Assembly: GCF_000026045.1 (NCBI RefSeq) | Contig: NC_007426.1 | Coordinates: forward strand, 682,001-746,000 | DNA length: 64,000 bases | Reading direction: 5' to 3' | Source: Natronomonas pharaonis DSM 2160 | Lineage (GTDB): Archaea > Halobacteriota > Halobacteria > Halobacteriales > Haloarculaceae | Part shown: piece after piece, positions 43,741 through 53,500 of the stretch | How the letters are laid out: every line of letters starts with the position of its first letter | Position numbering within the stretch: position 1 is the first letter of the stretch | Program-made: the position numbers and the translations under genes | Notes under the pieces: generated by a model | What the model was told of the DNA's origin: nothing | The model's input: only the letters and a program-made list of their open reading frames with translations | The model's database searches: none

Positions 43741-43756
43741 GCCGGTCAGTCGGCGC

Positions 43757-43762
43757 TTTTTT
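43757..43762 (+). terminator. T-tract after the dapABD operon
   Basis: TTTTTT occurs 17 nt after the dapD stop, with GC-rich sequence before it. This is consistent with archaeal T-tract termination and separates the operon from tRNA-Gln on the other strand. Confidence 0.45.
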
Positions 43763-43783
43763 GAGCGAACTGCCGTAGAGAAG

Positions 43784-43856
43784 TAGTCCCGGCTGGATTC
43801 GAACCAGCGTCATGGGCTCCAAAGGCCCATATGATTGGCCACTACACCACGGGACT
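43784..43856 (-). tRNA. tRNA-Gln (TTG)
   Basis: The minus strand folds as a tRNA of 73 nt. The acceptor is AGTCCCG/CGGGACT with A as discriminator, the anticodon arm is TGGGC-CTTTGGA-GCCCA (anticodon UUG), and the T-arm is GCTGG-TTCGAAT-CCAGC. CCA is not encoded, and there is no intron. Gln-tRNA(Gln) in archaea is normally made by GluRS plus GatDE. Confidence 0.95.
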
Positions 43857-43906
43857 GCGCCCGAAGCTAACCGCCACGGACACAATAGGTTTACTTTTTG
43901 TCGCCG

Positions 43907-44344
43907 TCAGTCGGCCGGCTCCGTTTCGAGCTCGATGTCGAGCAGTTCGCAGGCGTCGGCCTCGGCGTCGAAACAGTCCGGACACCGGTCGTTGCGGTCG
44001 ATGATCGTATCGAGCCGTTCGGCGACCGTCTCGTCGATGACGGCTTCAAGCTGTCGGGCCTCGGTGCGGAAATCCTCGACTTCGAGGACCTCCCATAGAA
44101 ACCGCTCGATGATACAGTACGTCTCAAGCGCTTCCCGCGCCTGTACGATTCCTTCATCGGTCAGCGAGACACCCTTGTACTTTTCGTGGTCTGCCAGCCC
44201 TTGGTCTTCGAGTTTGCCTATCATCTCGTTTGCGCTTGCCGGACTGACTTCCAGCATATCAGCTATCGCCCCCGTCGAGGCCGGACCGTCTTCGCGCTCC
44301 TGTACCAGATAGATTGCCTTGAGATACTGTGCCTGCGTGTTCAT
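43907..44344 (-). CDS. DtxR/MntR-family metal-dependent repressor
   Basis: The 145-residue protein has an N-terminal winged helix (NTQAQYLKAIYLVQERE, TGAIADMLEVSPASANEMIG) and a dimerisation and metal-binding domain (YCIIERFLWEVLEVEDFRTE). The end has a Cys-rich turn CPDCFDAEADAC that could add a metal or redox site. No C-terminal SH3-like domain is present. It overlaps the ferritin-like gene (ATGA), so the pair would respond to iron or manganese together. Confidence 0.85.
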   Translation of the reverse strand: MNTQAQYLKAIYLVQEREDGPASTGAIADMLEVSPASANEMIGKLEDQGLADHEKYKGVSLTDEGIVQAREALETYCIIERFLWEVLEVEDFRTEARQLEAVIDETVAERLDTIIDRNDRCPDCFDAEADACELLDIELETEPAD

Positions 44345-44826
44345 TCCCGTTCCTCCATCAGTTCAGTCACCTGCTCTGCGCCTTCCTTTTCGTCTGCACG
44401 GATCTCTCGTAGCACCGACAGCAGCCGCTCGCGGTCGATGCTGAACTCGACGTCGGAACCCTCGATGGCTGTAATGAGGTCGTCGTAGAACTTGTAGGCG
44501 GTTTCCTCGTTGCAAAGCTGGTCGTAGAGGACGCCGTCGAAATCAGTGTCGGATTCGTATCTGGCAGCGACGAGCGTCTCGATTTCGTCGTATGCCACCG
44601 GCTCCGCGTCAAGCTCGTCGACGAGCGACTCAAGCCGCTTGCGATGGGTCTCCGACTCTTCGGCGGCTTCGTCCAGCAGGTCGGCCGTCTCCGGGTCAAG
44701 CTCCTCGGCGTCGAGCGTCTCCCGGTGTTTGTGGGCGCGTGCTTCGACAACCTCCTCCAGTACCATCCCGATCTGGAGGAGCCGTGCCAGCTGGTGGTCA
44801 GTGGCCACCGGATAGGTCAGACTCAC
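44341..44826 (-). CDS. Ferritin-like four-helix protein
   Basis: The 161-residue helical protein has acidic and His pairs spaced as in ferritin/rubrerythrin diiron sites: EEVVEARAHKH, EESETHRKRLE, EETAYKFYDD and ADEKEGAEQ. I start at the GTG at 44826 (VSLTYPVATDHQ, read as Met), because the preceding ten residues look like leader; a GTG at 44856 is the alternative. It may store, sequester or oxidise iron. Coupling with the DtxR-type repressor and proximity to the suf genes support iron metabolism. Diiron ligation is not proven. Confidence 0.72.
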   Translation of the reverse strand: MSLTYPVATDHQLARLLQIGMVLEEVVEARAHKHRETLDAEELDPETADLLDEAAEESETHRKRLESLVDELDAEPVAYDEIETLVAARYESDTDFDGVLYDQLCNEETAYKFYDDLITAIEGSDVEFSIDRERLLSVLREIRADEKEGAEQVTELMEERE

Positions 44827-44942
44827 CGCGACCACCTCGTGGACGGGAACATACACGCCGTTCAGGGGCCGACGGCCATAAGCGTACCCGTCGGGCGACG
44901 TGCGACAACAAAAACGAAGCTTCGGAAACGAACGTCCGGATG

Positions 44943-46160
44943 TCAGGCGCGTGCCTGCAGCCGTCCGCGGACGCGCCCTTTGAGCTCTTCGCGGAGCTCT
45001 TCGACCTCGATTTCTTCGAGGACGGGGACGTAGAACCCTTCGACGAGCATGTTCTTTGCGAGCCGTTCCGGCAGCGCACGCGAGGTCATGTAGAACATCT
45101 CCTCCGCGGAGACCTGTCCGACCGTGGCGCTGTGGGAGGCCTCGGTGTCGTGGTTGTTGATGATGAGCTTCGGCGAGGCGTCGGCTTCGCTCTCGTCGGA
45201 GAGCATCAGCGTGTTCTCACGCTGGTAGGAGTTGGTGTCCCACGCGTCGGCCCCAACGTCTTGGACGCCCTCGTAAACGGAGCGTGCCTCGTCGTCGATG
45301 ACGCCACGCGTCACGAGGTCCGCCGTCGTATGCTCGGCGGTGTGCCACACACGGGCGTCGATGTCGAGGTGCTGGTCGTCGTGCCCGTAGAAGGCACCGA
45401 CGATTTTCGACTCCGAGGAGTCGCCGTCGAGGTAGCTCTCGACGGAGGATTTCGTCAGCTTGGAGCCGATGTTGCACTCTATCCAGTTGACGTTGCCGTA
45501 GGTGTCGATTGCCGCCTCCTTCAGCGAATACGTATAGGTCGTCTGGTCGAGGTCCTGCAGGTTGCCGAACTGGACGTAGCTGTTCTCGCCCGCGACAACC
45601 TCGGTAAGACCGCTGTAGTAGCGATTGCCGTCGACCTCGTCGCCGGATTCTTGCCGCTCCAGAATCGTCACCGACGACGATTCCTCGGCGACGACAAGCG
45701 TGTAGTTGAACAGCGACCGGGAGTTCATCTTCGTCCGGATGGTCACGTCCTCCGCGTCCGTGCCTTCGGGGACATAGACGACCGTCCCGGTGGTAAACAG
45801 CGCTGTCGAAAGCGCCGTCAGGTAGTTCGTTTCGGGGTCGACAACGCTGCCGAAGTGCTCCTCGAGGAGGTCGCCGTGTTCGTCGACAGCCTCGGCGAAG
45901 GGAAGGACGTCGACGGTGTCGGGGCCGACTTGGTCTTTCTCCTCGGCGGCATCGAGCGGGTCGACAAGCACCTCGTAATCGAGGTCTTCGAGGTTCGTCC
46001 ACTTCCGCCCCGGCGTCTGAATAACGTCGGGGAACGGAAGCTCTTCGAGCGCTTCGAGCGCCTCAAGCCGCGTCTCGAGCAGCCACTCAGGCTCGTCGAG
46101 CTCGTCGCTTATCTGTCGGACCGTCGCTTCGTCGATGGATGCGTGTACCTGCGTGGACAT
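44943..46160 (-). CDS. sufD: Fe-S cluster assembly scaffold component SufD
   Basis: The 405-residue SUF scaffold partner binds SufB and SufC. It has the SufBD beta-helix core (LVVAEESSSVTILERQESGD, TYTYSLKEAAIDTYGNVNWI, VSAEEMFYMTSRALPERLA-like end). It starts just 1 nt after the sufB stop region on the minus strand, completing sufC-sufB-sufD order. Compared with sufB it lacks some conserved Cys of the scaffold. Confidence 0.9.
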   Translation of the reverse strand: MSTQVHASIDEATVRQISDELDEPEWLLETRLEALEALEELPFPDVIQTPGRKWTNLEDLDYEVLVDPLDAAEEKDQVGPDTVDVLPFAEAVDEHGDLLEEHFGSVVDPETNYLTALSTALFTTGTVVYVPEGTDAEDVTIRTKMNSRSLFNYTLVVAEESSSVTILERQESGDEVDGNRYYSGLTEVVAGENSYVQFGNLQDLDQTTYTYSLKEAAIDTYGNVNWIECNIGSKLTKSSVESYLDGDSSESKIVGAFYGHDDQHLDIDARVWHTAEHTTADLVTRGVIDDEARSVYEGVQDVGADAWDTNSYQRENTLMLSDESEADASPKLIINNHDTEASHSATVGQVSAEEMFYMTSRALPERLAKNMLVEGFYVPVLEEIEVEELREELKGRVRGRLQARA

Positions 46161-46161
46161 G

Positions 46162-47592
46162 TTATCCGAGCGAGCCCTCCATTTCGAGTTCGATGAGTCG
46201 GTTGAGTTCGACGGCGTACTCGATGGGGAGTTCTTCGGTGATGGGTTCGATGAACCCGGAGACGATCATCTGTTTTGCGTCGTCGTCGTCGAGGCCGCGC
46301 GACTGGAGGTAGAAGACGTCCTCGTCGCCGATTTTGCCGACTGTCGCCTCGTGGGCGACGTCGACTTTCGACTCCTCGATCTCCATGTACGGCATCGTGT
46401 CGGAGGTCGATTCGTTGTCGAACATCAGGGCGTCACACTCGACGGCCGTCGAGGAGCCTTCGGCCCCATCAGCGATGTGGACCAGCCCGCGGTAGTTCGT
46501 TCGACCGCCGTCTTTGCTGATGGACTTTGACTCGATGGTGGACTTCGTGTTGGGTGCGTTGTGGTAGACCTTCGCCCCCGTGTCGATGTCTTGGCCCTCG
46601 CCGGCGAAGGCAATGGTGATGTGGTTGTCCGTCGCACCCGGTCCCTTGAGGATGGTACAGGGGTACAACATTGTGGCTTTCGAGCCCATCGACCCCGACA
46701 CCCACTCCATCGTGCCGTCCTTCTCGACGATGGCGCGTTTGGTGTTGAGGTTGTAGGTGTTTTTCGACCAGTTTTGGACGGTTGAATACTGGACGTGGGC
46801 ACCTTCTTTGACGAAGACTTCGACGCCGCCCGAATGAAGGTTGAACGCCGAGTATTTGGGCGCTGAACAGCCCTCGATGTAGTGGACTTCCGAGTTCTCC
46901 TCGGCGATGATCAGCGTGTGCTCGAACTGGCCCATGTTCTCGGAGTTCATGCGGAAGTAGGCCTGAATGGGCATTTCGACGGTGACGCCCTCGGGGACGT
47001 AGACGAAGGAGCCGCCGGACCAGATAGCGCCGTGGAGTGCGGCGAACTTGTTGTCGCTCGGCGGGACGCATTTGGTCATGAAGTACTCACGGACCAGTTC
47101 AGGATGTTCCTGAACCGCCTTGTCCATGTCCATGAAGATGACGCCCTTTTCCTCCCACTGCTCCTGCATGTTCTGGTAGACAATCTCGGATTCGTACTGT
47201 GCGCCGACGCCGGAGAGGGCGTTTTTCTCGGCTTCAGGAATCCCGAGTTTGTCGAAGGTGTCCTGAATTTCTTCGGGCAGGTCCTCCCACTCTTCGGCCC
47301 CGCCGCGGGCCTCGATATCGGGCCGGATGTACGGAACAATCTCGTCGATGTCGACATCCGAAAGGTCCGGCTGTCCGGGCCAGTCGGTGGGCATGGGCAT
47401 CTGCTGGAACTGTTCGAGCGCTCGAAGTCGCCGTTCGAGCATCCACTCGGGTTCGTCTTTGTCCTCGGAGATGACGCGGATGGTCTCCTCGGTGAGGCCC
47501 TTCTCGGTCTTGAAGGCGGAACTCTCCTCCTTCTTGAACTCGAAGCGGGCTTCGGTATCTGTTTCTTTGATGTGGTCTTCTTCGGAACTCAT
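46162..47592 (-). CDS. sufB: Fe-S cluster assembly scaffold SufB
   Basis: The 476-residue central scaffold on which the cluster forms has FVYVPEGVTVEMPIQAYFRM, YIEGCSAPKYSAFNLHSGGV and MGSKATMLYPCTILKGPGAT, all strong SufB hallmarks, with the conserved Cys in ILKGPG-flanking sequence and in YIEGCSAP. The N-terminus is extended and acidic, as in haloarchaea. It lies in order sufC, sufB, sufD. Confidence 0.95.
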   Translation of the reverse strand: MSSEEDHIKETDTEARFEFKKEESSAFKTEKGLTEETIRVISEDKDEPEWMLERRLRALEQFQQMPMPTDWPGQPDLSDVDIDEIVPYIRPDIEARGGAEEWEDLPEEIQDTFDKLGIPEAEKNALSGVGAQYESEIVYQNMQEQWEEKGVIFMDMDKAVQEHPELVREYFMTKCVPPSDNKFAALHGAIWSGGSFVYVPEGVTVEMPIQAYFRMNSENMGQFEHTLIIAEENSEVHYIEGCSAPKYSAFNLHSGGVEVFVKEGAHVQYSTVQNWSKNTYNLNTKRAIVEKDGTMEWVSGSMGSKATMLYPCTILKGPGATDNHITIAFAGEGQDIDTGAKVYHNAPNTKSTIESKSISKDGGRTNYRGLVHIADGAEGSSTAVECDALMFDNESTSDTMPYMEIEESKVDVAHEATVGKIGDEDVFYLQSRGLDDDDAKQMIVSGFIEPITEELPIEYAVELNRLIELEMEGSLG

Positions 47593-47643
47593 TGGTTGTA
47601 ATTACGTCTGGATGGTTATAGGGTTGTGCGTAATCGCTACTGA

Positions 47644-48552
47644 TTACGCCGTCTCGTAGACTTCCTCGCGGACCCAATCGTAGCCCTTGTCCTCGAGCTC
47701 TTCGGCGAGGCTCGCATCACCGCTCTTTGCGATTTCGCCGTCGAGCATCACGTGGACGTGGTCGGGCTCGACGTAGTCGAGGATGCGCTGGTAGTGGGTA
47801 ATCTGGAGGATACCGGTACCCTGCTCGTCGCGGAGCGCGTTGATACCGTCGGAGACGTCCTGGAGCCGGTCGATGTCCAGCCCGGAGTCGATCTCGTCGA
47901 GAACCGCGATGGACGGCTCAAGGATGGCTGCCTGCAGCACTTCGTTTTGCTTCTTCTCGCCGCCGGAGAAGCCGGCGTTGAGGTAGCGCTGAGCGAAGGA
48001 CTCGTCCATGTCGAGCAGTTCCATCTTCTCTTGGAGGATTTCTTGGAACTCGGCGACGCCGACCTCGCCCTCGTCGGCGGGGCCTTCCATCGGTGAGTTC
48101 TCGTAGCCGGCTTCGTCGTCCTCGTCTTCGCTGTCCTCTTCTTCCTCGAACAGCTCTTCACGTTCTTCGAGCTTGGCGTTGAGCGCCGTCCGGAGGAAGT
48201 TCACCATCGTGACGCCTTCGATTTCCGCAGGATACTGGAACGCAAGGAAGATGCCCAGCGCGGCACGCTCGTTGGGCTCCAAATCAAGGAGGTCCCAGGT
48301 CAGCTGGTCGTCGTCGATGTCGATGTCATCGAACTCGTCTTCCTCGACGTGGAGGAGTACCTCACCCTCTGTGACTTCGTAGGCGGGGTGTCCGGCGATG
48401 ACCTTTGCGGTCGTAGATTTCCCGGAGCCGTTCGGTCCCATCAGGGCGTGTATTTCGCCGGAGGCGACCTCGAGGTCGACGCCGCGGAGAATGCGTTCGC
48501 CGCCGTCCTCGGCGACCTTCGCGTGCAGATTGTTGATTTCAAGCGTAGCCAT
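47644..48552 (-). CDS. sufC: SUF system ATPase SufC with acidic insertion
   Basis: The 302-residue ABC-type ATPase has Walker A (HALMGPNGSGKSTTAK), signature FSGGEKKQNEVLQAA and Walker B (IAVLDEIDSGLDIDRL). It is longer than bacterial SufC (about 250), because an acidic insert of about 40 residues (for example LFEEEEDSEDEDDEAG) lies between the Walker A and signature regions. It is first of the suf operon, with a 51-nt gap to sufB. Confidence 0.93.
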   Translation of the reverse strand: MATLEINNLHAKVAEDGGERILRGVDLEVASGEIHALMGPNGSGKSTTAKVIAGHPAYEVTEGEVLLHVEEDEFDDIDIDDDQLTWDLLDLEPNERAALGIFLAFQYPAEIEGVTMVNFLRTALNAKLEEREELFEEEEDSEDEDDEAGYENSPMEGPADEGEVGVAEFQEILQEKMELLDMDESFAQRYLNAGFSGGEKKQNEVLQAAILEPSIAVLDEIDSGLDIDRLQDVSDGINALRDEQGTGILQITHYQRILDYVEPDHVHVMLDGEIAKSGDASLAEELEDKGYDWVREEVYETA

Positions 48553-48658
48553 GGTCGTGTCTCGTTCAACTATCGGCGCGTGACGCCCATAATGGTTTCG
48601 GGTTCACGGCATTGGCTTTCTGAACCAGAAAATTATTTTTCGGTACTGAGTACATCTG

Positions 48659-48723
48659 ATGGTTTCGAACTCTGCCGAGAGCAATTATTTAATTGCTTCG
48701 GACTCATCAGAAACCGAAACCAT
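48659..48723. promoter_or_regulatory. Nested dyad between sufC and the sensor kinase gene
   Basis: An 18-bp perfect palindrome AGCAATTATTTAATTGCT (48680-48697) is flanked by CCGA/TCGG and by ATGGTTTCG (48659-48667) with CGAAACCAT (48715-48723). It sits in an AT-rich stretch between divergent genes and could be an operator for either, or a hairpin in the kinase mRNA leader. Confidence 0.55.
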
Positions 48724-48758
48724 TACTACTGTTTCACCGGTCGAATATACAACCGGGG

Positions 48759-50501
48759 GTGAGTCCGCAGGTGCAATTCTGGCTTTACGTCGTTCCGTTG
48801 ATGGCCGCTGCAGTTATTTCTGCTGGACTCACTGTTGTCGTTTTCCAGAACCGCCACAAGCGGACCGCCCCACAGATACTCGGCGTTCTCATCGGGGCGT
48901 CCTTTTGGGCGGCAGCCGACGCGTTGCGGCTGCTGTCGTCGGACCCTTCGCTGCAGTTGTTCTGGCACAATGTCCGTTTTCTGGGTTCAACGGTCGTCGT
49001 TCTGTCGGCGTTCCTCCACGCCCTTGAGTACACCAACCGAGAGCGATGGCTCCGCCCGCGCTGGGTGTCCGTCGCTGCCTTTATTTTTGTTGTCACAAAC
49101 CTGCTCGTTTGGACCACCGAACCGCTCGGCCACGAACTGATACGGGCCGGGGCAGAGACCGTCGCCGTCGGCTCACAGACCGTCCTCGAATTCGAACACG
49201 GCCCGTGGTTTTTCATCAACGCCGCCTACTCGTATCTCCTCCTCGTCGCTGCGGTGGCGATGTATGCCTTCGAAGCGCTCCAACGCTCCGGCACGTATCG
49301 CCGACAGGCGGCAGCGCTCATCGTCGCTATGGCCGTGCCGTGGCTGCTGAACCTCGTCTATGTCCTCGGCTACGTGGTGGTTGACCTGACCGGCTTCGGA
49401 TTCACCGTTACGGCGGTCGTCTTTGTCGCCCAACTCTACTGGTTCCAGTTACTCGATGTCGTTCCCGTCGCTCGGGGCACCGTCGTCAACCACATCGAGA
49501 GCGGGTATCTCGTCGTCGACCCTGAAGGCCGAATACTCGACGCCAATGAGGCGAGCGCGGAGCTTTTTGATGTCCCCCGTGACGCGATAATCGGCCAGAC
49601 CATCGACGAGGTCTTCGAGACGCTCCCAGAAATCGTCGAACGGTTCGGCGACGAGCGTGATGTCCGCGACATAATTACGATATTCCGCGATGGAGACCGG
49701 TACGACTACGATGTCGATATCTCGCCGGTCTACGACAGCCGCGACCGCTACGTCGGCCGCGTCGTCCTCGTTCGCAACGTGACCGAACAGCGCCGCCGAC
49801 AGCGGAAACTCGAAGAGCGAACCGAGGCGCTCGAACGGCAAAACGAGAAGCTTGACCGCTTCGCCAGCATCGTCTCCCACGACCTCCGAAACCCGATTGC
49901 CGTCGCAAACGGCCACCTCCAGATAGCCCGCGAGGACGGCGACGAAGAGAGCTTCGAACGCATCGACGAGTCGCTCGAACGGATGGACGACATCATCGAA
50001 GACGTCCTCGCGCTCGCCCGGCAGGACGACGAAATAACCGACCCTGATGAGGTTTCCCTCTCCGACCTGTGCACGCAGGCGTGGACCACCGTTGACACAA
50101 ATGGAGCGACGCTCGATGTCCAAACCGACGCGACAATCAACGCAGACCGGGGCCAGCTCCGGCGAGCGCTGGAGAACCTGTTCCGGAACAGCGTCGAACA
50201 CGTTGGCGACGACGTAACCGTCACCGTCGGCGACCTATCCGACGGTTTCTACGTCGCTGACGACGGTCCCGGAATCCCTGAAGACGAACGCGAGAAAGTC
50301 CTCGAATCCGGATTCACAACCAGCGAAACCGGTACTGGCTTCGGGCTCAGTATCGTCTCCGGCACCGCCGACGCTCACGGCTGGTCGCTCGATATCGCCA
50401 GCGACGACGACGGCGGCGCACGGTTTGAGTTCACCGATGTCTCGGTTGTCGAGAGGGCTGATTCGACACCCGGCGCGCCGGCAAGCATGTGGGAAGAGTA
50501 A
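48759..50501 (+). CDS. Membrane sensor histidine kinase with PAS domain
   Basis: The 580-residue kinase has an N-terminal block of about seven membrane helices (FWLYVVPLMAAAVISAGLTV onward) of the HisKA-7TM type, a PAS domain at about residues 230-340 (IESGYLVVDPEGRILDANEA), an H-box ASIVSHDLRNPIA with phosphoacceptor His374, and a HATPase domain (NLFRNSVEH, DDGPGIPED, TGTGFGLSIV). The start is taken as GTG at 48759 because the first helix follows at once; an ATG at 48693 is possible. No response regulator is adjacent. Confidence 0.87.
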   Translation: MSPQVQFWLYVVPLMAAAVISAGLTVVVFQNRHKRTAPQILGVLIGASFWAAADALRLLSSDPSLQLFWHNVRFLGSTVVVLSAFLHALEYTNRERWLRPRWVSVAAFIFVVTNLLVWTTEPLGHELIRAGAETVAVGSQTVLEFEHGPWFFINAAYSYLLLVAAVAMYAFEALQRSGTYRRQAAALIVAMAVPWLLNLVYVLGYVVVDLTGFGFTVTAVVFVAQLYWFQLLDVVPVARGTVVNHIESGYLVVDPEGRILDANEASAELFDVPRDAIIGQTIDEVFETLPEIVERFGDERDVRDIITIFRDGDRYDYDVDISPVYDSRDRYVGRVVLVRNVTEQRRRQRKLEERTEALERQNEKLDRFASIVSHDLRNPIAVANGHLQIAREDGDEESFERIDESLERMDDIIEDVLALARQDDEITDPDEVSLSDLCTQAWTTVDTNGATLDVQTDATINADRGQLRRALENLFRNSVEHVGDDVTVTVGDLSDGFYVADDGPGIPEDEREKVLESGFTTSETGTGFGLSIVSGTADAHGWSLDIASDDDGGARFEFTDVSVVERADSTPGAPASMWEE

Positions 50502-50513
50502 CGGCCAACCGTC

Positions 50514-53500
50514 TCACATGAAGCTTCCGAGCCCGGTCTGTTCCTGTCCGCTCTCGACCTCGTCCCACGAGATGTCCAGCGCTTCCAGAACCCGAGCGAT
50601 AGGGCCTTTCAACGTCTTATCGAGCATCTTCTCGTAGTCGACCTCGAAGGCATCGGGAATCTGGTCTTCATACTCGAAGCAGATGACTGCCTCGCCGCTT
50701 TCGGCCTCTCGCTTGAATTCGCCATAAAGCTGGTCCGTCGAGGGGTCCAGCCCTTCCTCGGACTCCATCTTCCGGAAGAATGACGGATGGACCTTCGCTA
50801 AATAGAGCCGCTTCGGCTTCGACCCGCTCGTGAAGTTCGTCCCGAGCAGCCGGTTTGCGTACTTTGCGCCCCGGACCTGTGCGGTGTCGGTCTCGTAGTT
50901 GTCGAGTTTCTTGCCGATACCCCCCGGGATGGCTAACTCCTCGTGGCTTATGTCGCCTTCCCGGACCCGCTCGATGACATCGTGGACGTAGCTCTTGATG
51001 TCTTCAGGGTCTTCGCCGGTCACAATCATCTCGAGGACTTCCCGCTGGACCTCCTTGGTAATCGGCGCGATGTCCGACCGCTGGTACTCGAAGCCGGTGA
51101 TGTCGAGGTCGTCGACCTCTTTGCCCTCCTTCCAGATGATGTGGCCGGCGTATCGCTTTTTCTTGCCGGCCTGGAAGAACCGCCGATAGAGCTTTTCGAA
51201 CTCTATTTGGAACCGGTGTTCTTCGGCGTTGAGTCGCTCTGCGAATCGGTCGTAGGCGTCGTTGATGTGCGACTCGATTTCGAACGACTGCTCGATGGCT
51301 TCGTCCTCAGAAACCTCGTTGCCGAGTTCCAGCATTACCGAGTCCGTGTCGCCGTAGATGACATCCTTATCGAGCTCTGCGGCTGCCTGCTCGGTGAACT
51401 CGATGACGTCCCGGCCGGTCGCGGTCACGGCAGCGCCCATCTCCTTGTCGTAGAGCCGGAAGCGGTCCCATCCCAAAACGCCGTAGAGGGATTGGCCGAC
51501 AAATTGGAATTTCCCCGCTCGGCCTGCAAGGAGTGTATGGTTGTCTTCGACGGTTACGCAGTACACGCCGTCATCAGCAGTTGTTCGCTCTGCGCTCCGG
51601 TCCATGCGGAGCGTGTTCGTGCCGTCTTCCGTGACGTAGATGCGATAGACGCCGCTTTCTTCGCTGTAGCTTGCGGGTACGCCGAGATGCGCACAGAGCC
51701 GCAACACGTCGTCCCGGAGCCGCTCGCTTGCGGTGTTATACTGCCACGAATTCGGCTGGCGGTCCCCGTCACCGCTGATGAGTGTCTGCATGAACCGCTC
51801 TTTCTGTCGGCGAGATGCTTCAAAAACGAGCTGCGGAATACGCTTGTCCTCACTTCCCCCTCCGCCAAGGGTACAGAACAGGTCACCGAGGAGCTTCGAG
51901 GTGACCTGATAGCTCCCGTTGTCGTTGTCGTAGTCGAACCCCATCCGGTCGAGGAGCGTGCCAATGGTCGCGTGTGTGTCTCCTCCATCGGCTACGACCG
52001 GCTCCTGTGCTATCTGAACCGTCGAACTCCCGTGGCGCTGTCCGTCGAACTCCTTTCGTTCCGATGTGTGGGCGTTGCCTTCGGTCACATACCACGCCAG
52101 CAACTCGAGGAAGTCATCCCCATCGTACACGCGAGGAATCCATTTCAGCCCGGACTCGCGGCGGATGTAGCTTTGCTCGCAGACGGATTCGATGTACTCA
52201 CGGTGCTGTTTGAACTCATCAGCGGTGAACACGTATCCGACGGTATCGATGTCGGCTTTCGGCACTCGCCGGGGCTTCCACCCTAACTCGGCGGTAAACG
52301 TCCGACCGTGGACCTCAGGCCGTACCCACACCTCGTACTCCTCGTCGATGAGTTCTGTCAGGTCTATTTGCGTAACGTCTTCACCGTCCGGACCAGCCCA
52401 GTCATGCGGCAGCTCGTAGGTTGTCGCCAGGTCGAGGGCACCGGCCTCGACGAACCGATATTCGTCGTCGGTGATGCCGTTCGTCCCGTTTTTTCGGACG
52501 AGCATTCGATGGTTCGGTGTCACGCGGAAGTCGATTTCCCCCGTCTGGATGTCTACGAGTTCTCCGCGGTAGTCCGGGTAGGCGTGCGTGTCGACCACGG
52601 GCTTGACCTCCATTTCCATCGTCTCTGGGTCTAGTGAGTAGACCTCATCGCCGATGTCGAGGGCACGGATATTCCGGACGCCGTCGGGTGTCAGGACCTC
52701 CGTGTCCGGCGTAAAGCAGTTCATAATGACCTTGACAGCTGACTGCTGTCGGTCATACGTCTCGTAGGCGTCGGTGCTTGGCTCGTGTTCGTTTCGGAGG
52801 CTCTTTTTTTCCTCCCGTTCTTCGAGCAACTCGTCGACCATCTCCCGGATTACCCCGTCCGGTTCCTTCCGGAAGTGCGTGCCATTGGGAGCGGCGTAGG
52901 TTTCGGCCCCGTAGTTGTCGGGGTCGACCTTCGTCTCGGGAGACGCGTTAATCGTCACCATGCACATGGGGTAGAGCGACTGGCCGACCCACTGGAGATG
53001 GCCGTTACGGCCCGCGAGTACGACGTGATTGTCCTCGGCGGTGATACAGTGGACGTCCCCGTCGTGGTCTTCAACCGTTGCGTTGGACTTTTTCATCGAC
53101 CCACGTGTGCCGACTGAGACGTACCACGTACCGTCTTGGTTCTCCGAGACAGTCGGCTTCTCGCCGCAGCGCACCGCAAGCCGAACAACGTCGTCCTTCA
53201 GCCGGTCGCTCTGTGTCCAGAACTCTCCGAGCCCGCTGTCGGTACGGCTGCCGTCGCCGTCGACGAGCGTCTCAAGGAGCGTTCGGAGGTGGGCGGCGTC
53301 GAGTTCGAACACCCACTCCGGGAGCCGCGTTTCGGTCGCGCCGTCACCGCAGTTTTTGACGAACCAATCGTACAGGACCCGATTTGAGACAGTAACCCGG
53401 GTTCCATCGGCGTCGTAGGGCAGTTCCATCCGTTCGAGGAGGCTCCGTATCGCGGAACGACCCTCCTCGTCCTGTCGACGGAGAACGATTCTTTTTGCCT

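Noticed and set aside
44592-46196. Long plus-strand frame (534 codons) opposite sufD and the ferritin-like gene
   Set aside because: It covers two genes with clear motifs on the other strand, and its N-terminal part is basic and repetitive as expected of a shadow frame.
50943-52286. Plus-strand frame of 447 codons across polB intein 2
   Set aside because: It is antisense to conserved intein and polymerase motifs and has no start signal of its own.
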